Shown one piece after another: positions 1 through 6,689 of a DNA stretch of 24,310 bases. Position 1 is the stretch's first letter. Each line of letters starts with the position of its first letter. Location: contig JACKPB010000005.1 in assembly GCA_024233875.1 (NCBI GenBank), positions 327,501 through 351,810 of the forward strand, in the 5' to 3' direction. Source of the DNA: Leptospiraceae bacterium. Lineage in GTDB: Bacteria > Spirochaetota > Leptospiria > Leptospirales > Leptospiraceae. A model generated the notes under the pieces. That model worked only from the letters and a program-made list of their open reading frames with translations. It did not search any database and was not told the DNA's origin. Position numbers and translations under genes: made by a program.

Positions 1-204
1 GGCTTTCCCGATCGACTCCCTCCATTCCGGGGATATGTCTATTTCTTTCCAATCTTCATATTTTTTACTTTTCTTATCTTTCAATAGGGAAAAGGAAGCA
101 TCCAAAGAATCATCTGAAGATTTTGAACCTTTTGTAGAAGAGCAAAATATAAGAATCTGGAATATCCCTCCCAAAAAGAGAAGGGACAAAGACTTTGTAA
201 TCAA
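1..204 (-). CDS. Lipoprotein, N-terminal part only (runs off left edge)
   Basis: The minus strand is open from 204 to the window edge, giving 68 codons. It starts with TTG and reads ITKSLSLLFLGGIFQILIFC, then SSTKGSK. This is a basic n-region, a hydrophobic stretch and a cysteine at residue 21, as in a relaxed spirochaetal lipoprotein signal. The mature part is Ser/Lys/Asp-rich. The upstream gene's TAA stop lies in the same frame two codons before the TTG, so no earlier start is possible. GGGA and AAGG sequences overlap that stop and could serve as the SD. It is the last visible gene of the caspase/sigma/anti-sigma run, with a 3-nt gap. A FecR-type or other envelope role is possible, but too little is present to say. 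Confidence 0.6.
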   Translation of the reverse strand, partial: MITKSLSLLFLGGIFQILIFCSSTKGSKSSDDSLDASFSLLKDKKSKKYEDWKEIDISPEWRESIGKA

Positions 205-207
205 ACC

Positions 208-915
208 TTATCCCGATTTCCTTTGATCTTTATCAGGATAAAACAGAAAACTTTGTACCACAAAATAAAATGATAGGAGAAGATAGAGAACCAAAAACCC
301 GTTAGGAACAATCAATTCGCTAAACTGACCCCACTCAAGAGAAAGATAGATGCCGGGTAGAACCAGAATAGAGAGAGCCTGAGTCCATATCTTTTTGATT
401 GAATGTTTAGATAGATTCACCATTCGGATGGTTCCGGAAAAATGAAGGAATAAATAAATAGAATTTATGACTCCCAGACTGAAGTCCAAATCGGACTTTT
501 GAGTCCCCAGGAAAGAAACTGATTCATCGACAGAGGAAACTAATACTAAAAGATTAGTAGAATTATAAATCAGAATCAGGGCACCGAGAAAAGAAACTAC
601 GGGAATCCACCTGGAATGGAAAACTGAGAATAATTTATAAAATTTCTCTATCAGAGATACTGGTTCGAAAGGTTTCACTTCCAAGCAATCCTTTTGAAAC
701 TTTTTCCAGAATTCAGAAAATTCATTTTCAAGGGATCTATCCTCAGAAGATATCGAACTATCATTTTCCAGTTCTTCTATAGTTTTAAAAAATTTTGAAC
801 GATTTTCTCTTTCTGATAGGTATTTTTGAACTTCATAATATTTTTCAGGTGTATCACGTTTCATTTCTTCCGGATGCCTTTGAAACAAAACTAAATCTAA
901 GATTGAAATATTCAT
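208..915 (-). CDS. Four-helix membrane protein, predicted anti-sigma factor
   Basis: A 235-residue protein. Residues 1-100 are charged, rich in Glu/Lys and probably cytoplasmic. Four hydrophobic segments follow at about 103-127, 147-165, 179-195 and 205-226, and the protein ends in KDQRKSG. The Lys/Arg-rich loop at 166-178 and the C-terminus suggest N-in/C-in topology, leaving an acidic loop (about 128-146) in the periplasm. The ATG at 915 was chosen over an upstream GTG at 951 because AGGAG lies 5 nt before it and it follows the sigma gene's stop by 1 nt. Position directly after an ECF-like sigma gene plus a soluble N-domain on a membrane anchor is the usual anti-sigma arrangement. I see no zinc-finger HxxxCxxC motif, so the function rests on context. 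Confidence 0.72.
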   Translation of the reverse strand: MNISILDLVLFQRHPEEMKRDTPEKYYEVQKYLSERENRSKFFKTIEELENDSSISSEDRSLENEFSEFWKKFQKDCLEVKPFEPVSLIEKFYKLFSVFHSRWIPVVSFLGALILIYNSTNLLVLVSSVDESVSFLGTQKSDLDFSLGVINSIYLFLHFSGTIRMVNLSKHSIKKIWTQALSILVLPGIYLSLEWGQFSELIVPNGFLVLYLLLSFYFVVQSFLFYPDKDQRKSG

Positions 916-916
916 A

Positions 917-1534
917 CTAGCTCCTATAGATATCCATTCCCTTTTCGGCACAATTCTTATCGATGATAGAAGATGCTATCTTCATTTCCCGATCGATCAA
1001 TGATCTCGGACTTTCGAGATCTCTCGCAATTCGACTGATAGTATGTCCCAATAGAACTCTTTCTACAATATTTTTTTGAAGGTCGGAAAGAAGAGAAAGA
1101 GATTGGTAGAAAACACGATGAAATTCTTCTTTCCAGAAAAGGGTCATTTCCGATTCACCGGAAACAGGAATCTTCATTTCCATAAGTTTGTCTTCGATCA
1201 CCCGTTCTTTTTCCCATTTCTCCTTCCTCTTCTGGAATCGTCTGCGAACATAAAAATTCAGGAGAAACAACAATCGACTTTTGATACTTTTCCGAATTTC
1301 CCTTTCCTCTGAATCAGGACTGCGACAGATCTTTTGAATCTTACGGAACACATCAAAAATAGATTCACTGATGTAAGGATCCTCTCTGAATTCGATGACG
1401 TATCGGGATTGAAAAAATAAAAATCTACAAACACTCTCAGTAAAAATATAGGATTCATCACCACTTTCTAAAAATCCAATCCAACCCGTCCAACGATCTT
1501 TGGGTGGACTGGGAAAATTCGTTTTCGGCTCCAT
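917..1534 (-). CDS. ECF-like sigma-70 family RNA polymerase sigma factor
   Basis: A 205-residue protein with two helical blocks arranged as in ECF sigma factors. Residues about 54-106 (ISESIFDVFRKIQK, then RLLFLLNFYVRRRFQKRKEK) resemble region 2, with its run of basic residues at the -10 recognition end. Residues about 144-193 (LSLLSDLQKNIVERVLLGHT, then ISRIARDLESPRSLIDREM) resemble the region 4 helix-turn-helix. A charged linker joins them. It would bind core RNA polymerase and direct it to a dedicated promoter set. The ATG at 1534 has GAGAGG 6 nt upstream and another AGGAGG just before that. The gene lies 51 nt after a lipoprotein gene and 1 nt before the predicted anti-sigma gene. Region 2 is divergent, so the subfamily is unclear. 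Confidence 0.82.
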   Translation of the reverse strand: MEPKTNFPSPPKDRWTGWIGFLESGDESYIFTESVCRFLFFQSRYVIEFREDPYISESIFDVFRKIQKICRSPDSEEREIRKSIKSRLLFLLNFYVRRRFQKRKEKWEKERVIEDKLMEMKIPVSGESEMTLFWKEEFHRVFYQSLSLLSDLQKNIVERVLLGHTISRIARDLESPRSLIDREMKIASSIIDKNCAEKGMDIYRS

Positions 1535-1585
1535 AGACGTCCTCTCTCCTCCTAGGAACCCATTTCAGCTGATTTTTTATTCATT

Positions 1586-2101
1586 TTATTCATAATTGAG
1601 AATAATTTTTAAAAACCCGGAATTATTCGTCAGATGGGTATCGTTGATCTGACACTCCAGTCTTCCGCTGACTGCGGGTGTTGTCCAACCCAAAGAAAAA
1701 ATTTCAGATCTAGAGTTGGAATTCCTGCAGAGCAATTGTCCGTGTAGAAAATTTTTATTCAATCTGTAGTCGATTGAAAACAGTGCCGGATTAGTAGACG
1801 TTCCTTCCGGAGGAATGGGAGTAGAAGCTGTCATGTACCAGCTTCCTGTTGCGGAGAGTTGAAACTTTAGATTTTCCTTGAGTTCATAACCTGAATCCTG
1901 CCATTCCAGATTGGCATAAACACGATTCTCGGGAATTGTTGAAGAAGATGGGGTAACAGAAAAAGGTACCGGGTTTTCGATTAGACTGATGAGAACCTTC
2001 ATCTCCGCATTGTAATGATTGGATACCCTCCTATCAGAAAAACAATTCATGAATACTATAGAAGTACACAACAGAAGAATTGAGATCTTAGATAAATCCA
2101 T
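1586..2101 (-). CDS. Small lipoprotein following the caspase gene
   Basis: A 171-residue protein that I do not recognise. It begins MDLSKISILLLCTSIVFMNC, a lipoprotein signal with the likely lipidated Cys20 after Phe-Met-Asn. The rest looks beta-rich, for example YANLEWQDSGYELKENLKF and FSIDYRLNKNFLHGQLLC, and ends LTNNSGFLKIILNYE. An ATG at 2131 is in frame, but the 2101 ATG has GAGAGG 7 nt upstream, and that SD overlaps the TGA stop of the caspase gene. Translational coupling to the caspase is therefore likely. Its place between a secreted protease and a sigma factor suggests an envelope partner, substrate or inhibitor of the caspase. That is inference from position only. Confidence 0.72.
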   Translation of the reverse strand: MDLSKISILLLCTSIVFMNCFSDRRVSNHYNAEMKVLISLIENPVPFSVTPSSSTIPENRVYANLEWQDSGYELKENLKFQLSATGSWYMTASTPIPPEGTSTNPALFSIDYRLNKNFLHGQLLCRNSNSRSEIFSLGWTTPAVSGRLECQINDTHLTNNSGFLKIILNYE

Positions 2102-2112
2102 TTTCTTACCTC

Positions 2113-3480
2113 TCAAAAGGACACATCCCAACCGAGAAAAAAGTTCCTATTGTAGTTTCCCGAAAAAGAATCCTTCTCAATTTTTGAATCCAATCTCAAT
2201 TGAATTGAATAGGTTGTACTACCGGAAGCATTTTGAATTGGAGAACTGAATGTGTCAGTTCCGTAACGATAAAAATTTATGAAATAGAGAAAAACGAGTA
2301 AATATCCCGTGTTCTGAACAGATACAGCCTGTCGGTTCACACGATTTCTCAGACCGAGATACGATTCATAGGTCAATACATCATAAGGATAAGGAAGGGC
2401 TAGTATAGCCTGTTCTCTATTTTGGTATTCATTTTTTAAATTGAGATAGGAATTGTGCTCCCGGTAGAGATATCCCCCCAAAACTCCTCCTGTCCAGAAT
2501 AGGAACTTACCGACATCCGAATCCCCTCTTCTATAATCATGATACCCCGGTAAAAGAAGCGAAGCCGTTCCATCCATTGCCGGATAGAGAAATTTTTCAC
2601 CTGTATGAAATCTATATTCATCAGCAGGATCATGGGTAGAAGATAGGTCATTTGGGTCGGGAAAGGAAAGAGAGAGATCTCCATAAAACTCGGAGGGTAT
2701 GCTTAAAGAGGGAGCCTGTCTTCGATCATCTCCGGATGGGAAATGATCTTTCATTTTGATTTCAATGAATTTTCTAAGTTCCTCAAGGGTAACAATTAAG
2801 TTCTTATCCACATCCGCATCTCCTTCCAATCCCGCCAATAAATATCGAGTGAATACTCCATGCGGACTGTTTTCATCCTCATAACTGTACTGCCCCTCAC
2901 GGGTTGAATAAAGGATAGCCACTACTCTCGGATCAACATTCTTACTGGAGAATATTTCATCGTGTGCTTTGAGATAAGAGAGAGCACTTCTACATGCATC
3001 GAGAACAAAAAGAGCTTTGTAGATTTTACGCTTTTGGAGTTTTTCCAGGAGATGTTTTACGGAGATAGAAGAGGAAAATCTTTTCGAACTGACAGAATCC
3101 GAAACCAGTAAATAATTATTCCCATATCCATCACCGATTCCGTGTCCCGAAAAAAAGAAAAAGAGGAAATCCTCAGGATACAATTTGGAAATCAAACTTT
3201 CATATCTATTCATGAGATTGCTCCGGGTAGGATAAAGATCGGAACCGCGAACTTCCGAATCGGAGAGAAAGAGAACCTCATCAAATCTACCCTTCCTTTT
3301 GAGAAGATCCGTGAGCTTTTGAGCATCGTTCCCGGCGTGCGAAAGCGGACGGAAAGATGGATCGATGTACCGATTGATCCCTACCACCAGGGCGACTCTT
3401 CGTCCGGTAACTGAAGAATCCGCTTCCAAATGATTGAACAAAAGAAAAAAATAGACAACTCCAAAAAATATCCATCTCAT
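2113..3480 (-). CDS. Exported caspase-family (C14-like) protease with EF-hand-like loop and membrane tail
   Basis: A 455-residue protein. Residues 1-20 are a hydrophobic signal or anchor. Residues 26-275 form a caspase fold: RRVALVVGINRY at the first strand, FFFFSGHG with catalytic His113, and LFVLDACR with catalytic Cys163, then the VVAILYSTREGQYSYEDE block. An EF-hand-like loop follows at 223-234 (DVDKNLIVTLEE), with acidic or Asn residues at positions 1, 3, 5 and 12 but Leu instead of Gly at 6. The tail has two membrane segments (about 322-340 and 390-405) and ends in NRNFFLGWDVSF. The LLPGYHDYRRG stretch before the first helix resembles DUF5683-like membrane domains. The ATG at 3480 was preferred over a TTG at 3519; its AGGGG is only 2 nt away, so the start is less certain than the gene. 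It heads the sigma-factor operon. Confidence 0.88.
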   Translation of the reverse strand: MRWIFFGVVYFFLLFNHLEADSSVTGRRVALVVGINRYIDPSFRPLSHAGNDAQKLTDLLKRKGRFDEVLFLSDSEVRGSDLYPTRSNLMNRYESLISKLYPEDFLFFFFSGHGIGDGYGNNYLLVSDSVSSKRFSSSISVKHLLEKLQKRKIYKALFVLDACRSALSYLKAHDEIFSSKNVDPRVVAILYSTREGQYSYEDENSPHGVFTRYLLAGLEGDADVDKNLIVTLEELRKFIEIKMKDHFPSGDDRRQAPSLSIPSEFYGDLSLSFPDPNDLSSTHDPADEYRFHTGEKFLYPAMDGTASLLLPGYHDYRRGDSDVGKFLFWTGGVLGGYLYREHNSYLNLKNEYQNREQAILALPYPYDVLTYESYLGLRNRVNRQAVSVQNTGYLLVFLYFINFYRYGTDTFSSPIQNASGSTTYSIQLRLDSKIEKDSFSGNYNRNFFLGWDVSF

Positions 3481-3688
3481 TGCCCCTATAGTAAGGAACT
3501 GATGTTTAAAAAATTTCAATCTACTTTTTTTAAAAAAATATAAGAAACAAGGGATTCAAAAAATTGGGATCGTTTTTACTTTTTGGATAGAAAAGAAGTG
3601 TCTTTGTTTAGTAAGAACAGTCAATAACACTCCCGGTTTCGAAATGAGTTCAAAATTTCCTTTACATACATTTCATTTTTTAGGTCTA

Positions 3689-4597
3689 ATGAAAATTATG
3701 CAGGTTCGAACACCCCGATACATCAATCCTTATACAGATTTTGGTTTCAAGAAACTATTTGGAGAAGAGGGAAATAAAGATTTACTGATCGATTTTTTAA
3801 ACCAACTCTTGCCGGAGGAACATCAGATAGTAGAGTTGAATTTTAAAAATTCAGAATTTCTACCTCCACTCCCGTTTCTAAGAAAAGCGATATTCGATAT
3901 ACATTGTACGGGAGCCAATGGAGAAAATTTCATTATTGAAATGCAAAAAGAGAAATTAGAATATTTTAAAGACCGTTCCATATTTTATGTTAGTTTTCCT
4001 ATTCAAGAACAGGCAATCAAAGGAGAATGGAATTTTAAACTTCAGCATATTTATCTAATCGCCATTCTGGATTTCAAATATGATGAGGAAGAAGAAAAGA
4101 AAAAGTTTCAACGTTATGTGCAATTGAAAGATCAGGATGGAGAAGTATTTTACAACAAACTACATCTCAAATTTTTACAAATGCCATTATTTACGAAAAC
4201 AGAGTCCGAGCTAGTGACTCGTTTTGATAAATGGTGTTATTTTTTAAAGAACTTAGAAACCTTTGATCATATCCCCACAATTTTGAAAGAACCTATTTTT
4301 GAAAAAGCCTTTCGTACTTCTGAAATTGGTGCTATGACAAAAGAAGAGCACGATATTTATACTGAAAGCCTCATGACTTACTGGGAATCAAAGGGCATGA
4401 TTGATACGGCACGAGATGAGGGCGAACAAATCGGCTTGCAAAAAGGCGAACAAATCGGTTTGCAAAAAGGTGAGAACAAAAAAGCCTACGATGTCACCAG
4501 TAAAGCAATCGGAATGGGATTAAAAAATGACGAAATTTCTCTCCTCACGGGTTTGTCTGTAGAGGAGATCCAAAAGGTCAGGGAACAAAAGCATTGA
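3689..4597 (+). CDS. Rpn-family PD-(D/E)XK nuclease / putative transposase
   Basis: A 302-residue protein of the Rpn/PDDEXK_2 type, known as recombination-promoting nucleases often annotated as transposases. Evidence is the N-terminal YINPYTDFGFKKLFGEEGNK and the catalytic core IFDIHCTGANGENFIIEMQ, where Asp70, Glu84 and Gln86 fit the D...ExQ active site. FKDRSIFYVSFPIQEQ follows. The C-terminal third is charged and contains two copies of GEQIGLQK. The ATG at 3689 has AGG 5 nt upstream; an in-frame ATG at 3644 has no SD. It is the only plus-strand gene in the left 15 kb and its 3' end overlaps the convergent kelch gene by 20 nt, so the pair may form antisense transcripts. Such genes are often multicopy and mobile, but no flanking inverted repeats were seen. 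Confidence 0.9.
   Translation: MKIMQVRTPRYINPYTDFGFKKLFGEEGNKDLLIDFLNQLLPEEHQIVELNFKNSEFLPPLPFLRKAIFDIHCTGANGENFIIEMQKEKLEYFKDRSIFYVSFPIQEQAIKGEWNFKLQHIYLIAILDFKYDEEEEKKKFQRYVQLKDQDGEVFYNKLHLKFLQMPLFTKTESELVTRFDKWCYFLKNLETFDHIPTILKEPIFEKAFRTSEIGAMTKEEHDIYTESLMTYWESKGMIDTARDEGEQIGLQKGEQIGLQKGENKKAYDVTSKAIGMGLKNDEISLLTGLSVEEIQKVREQKH
4421..4480 (+). repeat. 24-nt tandem repeat in the Rpn gene
   Basis: Two 24-nt units, 4421-4444 and 4445-4468, differ by one base (C or T in the Gly-Leu junction). They are followed by a degenerate half unit at 4469-4480. They encode GEQIGLQK twice and then GENK. The near identity suggests recent duplication. Such Gly-Glu-Gln-rich repeat tails are common at the C-terminus of Rpn/PDDEXK_2 proteins and tend to vary in copy number. 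Confidence 0.9.
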
Positions 4598-6689
4598 TGG
4601 TTTTTAGGAATTCACTGCTTCCGCTTAAACTTCCACCGAACGATAAACAAATAGAATCAGGTAATTCTAAACAGCTTTGTTGGTATTTGGGAAATATGGG
4701 GAGATAATAGTTTTGAAATACGTTTGTTGAAAGATTATAAGTTTCAATGATACTGTTTACTGCTGACGATCCACCAAAAACATAAATAGACTGATCGGAG
4801 CCTTTGAAAGCACAGGGAGATAGTCTTGCATAAATTAAGGAACCTGTTGGATGAAAAATTCCTGTTTGTGGATCGTAGATTTCCACAGAACTTTTCTCTG
4901 TTATACCTCCTCCAAGAATCATCACCTTTCCATCATCCATCCGTATCATTTTGTGTCCGGATCTACCTTCATTCATATTTCCTGAAGTAGTAAACAGATT
5001 TGTATTGGGATCAAAAATTTCAGAACTCGATAGAGATGCATCGAATCCGCCCCCGGTAATCAGGACTTTACCATCTTCCAACAGAAGCGAACGATGGAAT
5101 CCTCTGGCAGAATTCATATTCGAAATAGAAGTAAAACTATTCGTGTCCGGATCGTATATTTCTGCTGAATCTAATTGGGTTGACATATTACTATCATTGT
5201 ATCCACCGGAAATTAAAATTTTATTTGATAACAACTTTGTTGAACTATGGAGACCTCTATTGGAATTCATCGATTGGATGAGATTCATTGACTTGGTAAC
5301 CGGATCAAAGATTTCAACTTTATTTGTGCCTGTTCCAGTTTGGTCGTATCCTCCTGCTATTAACACTTTCCCATCCGGTAATAAATCTGCAGAGTGAAAT
5401 GATCTGGGTACATTTAAATATCCAAAATGTGTGATACGATTTAAATTAGGATCAAATATCTCAAAATTCTCTTTACCTCCTTGCTCTCCTCCTGCAATCA
5501 GTACAGTTCCATCCATTAAAAGAGTAATTGTTTGAAATTCTCGGTCTATTAAGACTTCTGAAAGTATGACATTACCCTTTCCCTTCCCAATGAGATTGAT
5601 TTCAAAAACTGGTTGGTTGGATGAATCATTCGCAATTTGAATCTTTGCATTTTTTTGAATATTGACTGGAGTAAAAGTAATTGTAAAATATGTCTTTTGT
5701 TGAGGTTTCAGTTTATCATTTTCCGGTTGGGTGATTTCAAAATTTGACTTTCCGTAACCCGAAATCAGAATTCTATTTCCTCCCGTCAGACTGAGAACAC
5801 TGGATCCTGTATTTTCTATAGTAAACGTGATGGGATCTGAAGAACTTCCAAAAAGAATTCTATCAAATTCATAAGTGCTTCCTGATGTGTATTGGGTATT
5901 GTTCATGTAAACTGAAATGTCTGCTTTTCCAAGAGCCGTTGTTACTTTATAATCCTGACTTCCACCTTCCATATCAAAAACCTTATACACTACAGGATTT
6001 GTAAAATCAACTATTGAAGATCCACTAACTTGAAGGACACCATTCACTTCCACTCTGTTTCCTGTAGTCATAAAAAAAGGTTTCATAGAGGAAAGAGGCG
6101 TATTTTGAGGTAGGGAGACTGAAATAATATTTCCATTGATTTGAGCTATGACATCTGAAGGTAAGGTTGGGTTCTGTGATACACTAAATCCAAAAAGAGT
6201 GATTGACTTTTTACGATCTATTTCAGATCGGACACTAACCTTATAAACTCTTGTAGAGCTACTTTCAGCTATGACAGTATAGTTTAAGGGATTGAGAAAA
6301 TTATTTTTTGTAATGCCGGAAGTTTGATCCACACCATCAATATAAATTTTCTTTCCTGTATGAGAGAATGAAGGTATGAGCTGAGTGAGATCTATACCTT
6401 CGGGTAGAGTGACACTGATCTCATTGTCTGTTATCACACCATTTACATTTGAAAATAAAGTAGGATTTTTATCTAAAAGAAAGGAATAATTCAATATACG
6501 ATTTCCAGTTTCCCGATCAGGAAAAGAACCATATACAAATCCTAAGATTCCATCGAGAGGATGTTCATACTTTGGATTGGGTACGGGATTGCAATTTTCA
6601 TTTAAAAATAAAAATAGGATAAAAACTATTAGTTTTAATAGACTAAAAATGATATTCAATTCCGATTTTACTTGTTTGTTCATAAGCAT
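4578..6689 (-). CDS. Kelch-type beta-propeller lipoprotein with Ig-like N-terminal domains
   Basis: A 703-residue protein. A long hydrophobic signal (11-29) ends in LNENC, with Cys33 the likely lipid site. Residues about 63-155 and 160-250 are two related modules with a shared pattern (NPTL...ISVSLP...VNGVxQxSG...NPVxY), resembling the DUF5018 family. Residues about 255-370 resemble an ASPM/Hydin-type 'choice-of-anchor D' beta-sandwich (FTIENTGSSVLSLTGG). Residues 380-690 carry about six kelch-like blades with repeated DGKVLIAGG, EIFDP or EIYDP and RGxHxS motifs. Two ATGs (6689, 6683) are possible; neither has a clear SD. The start overlaps the caspase gene by 47 nt, implying coupled expression. 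A surface or periplasmic binding role is likely; the partner caspase may process or be scaffolded by it (inference). Confidence 0.85.
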   Translation of the reverse strand: MLMNKQVKSELNIIFSLLKLIVFILFLFLNENCNPVPNPKYEHPLDGILGFVYGSFPDRETGNRILNYSFLLDKNPTLFSNVNGVITDNEISVTLPEGIDLTQLIPSFSHTGKKIYIDGVDQTSGITKNNFLNPLNYTVIAESSSTRVYKVSVRSEIDRKKSITLFGFSVSQNPTLPSDVIAQINGNIISVSLPQNTPLSSMKPFFMTTGNRVEVNGVLQVSGSSIVDFTNPVVYKVFDMEGGSQDYKVTTALGKADISVYMNNTQYTSGSTYEFDRILFGSSSDPITFTIENTGSSVLSLTGGNRILISGYGKSNFEITQPENDKLKPQQKTYFTITFTPVNIQKNAKIQIANDSSNQPVFEINLIGKGKGNVILSEVLIDREFQTITLLMDGTVLIAGGEQGGKENFEIFDPNLNRITHFGYLNVPRSFHSADLLPDGKVLIAGGYDQTGTGTNKVEIFDPVTKSMNLIQSMNSNRGLHSSTKLLSNKILISGGYNDSNMSTQLDSAEIYDPDTNSFTSISNMNSARGFHRSLLLEDGKVLITGGGFDASLSSSEIFDPNTNLFTTSGNMNEGRSGHKMIRMDDGKVMILGGGITEKSSVEIYDPQTGIFHPTGSLIYARLSPCAFKGSDQSIYVFGGSSAVNSIIETYNLSTNVFQNYYLPIFPKYQQSCLELPDSICLSFGGSLSGSSEFLKTINAFVP

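Noticed and set aside
35..226. 63-codon plus-strand frame
   Set aside because: It lies opposite the lipoprotein gene start (204-1) and the end of the anti-sigma gene, has no SD, and shows no protein-like pattern.
1..3480. CRISPR-linked caspase/sigma system
   Set aside because: No repeat-spacer array, Cas gene or TPR-CHAT protein is present. The caspase has a signal peptide, so only the general logic is comparable.
3490..3530. Possible promoter TTGAAA...TACTAT before the first caspase gene
   Set aside because: The spacer is about 20 nt and the -10 would overlap the ribosome binding site, so it is not a credible sigma-70 promoter.
4951..5397. 148-codon plus-strand frame inside the kelch gene
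   Set aside because: It is antisense to a run of kelch repeats, whose regular codons keep the opposite strand open. The kelch frame has clear domain motifs.
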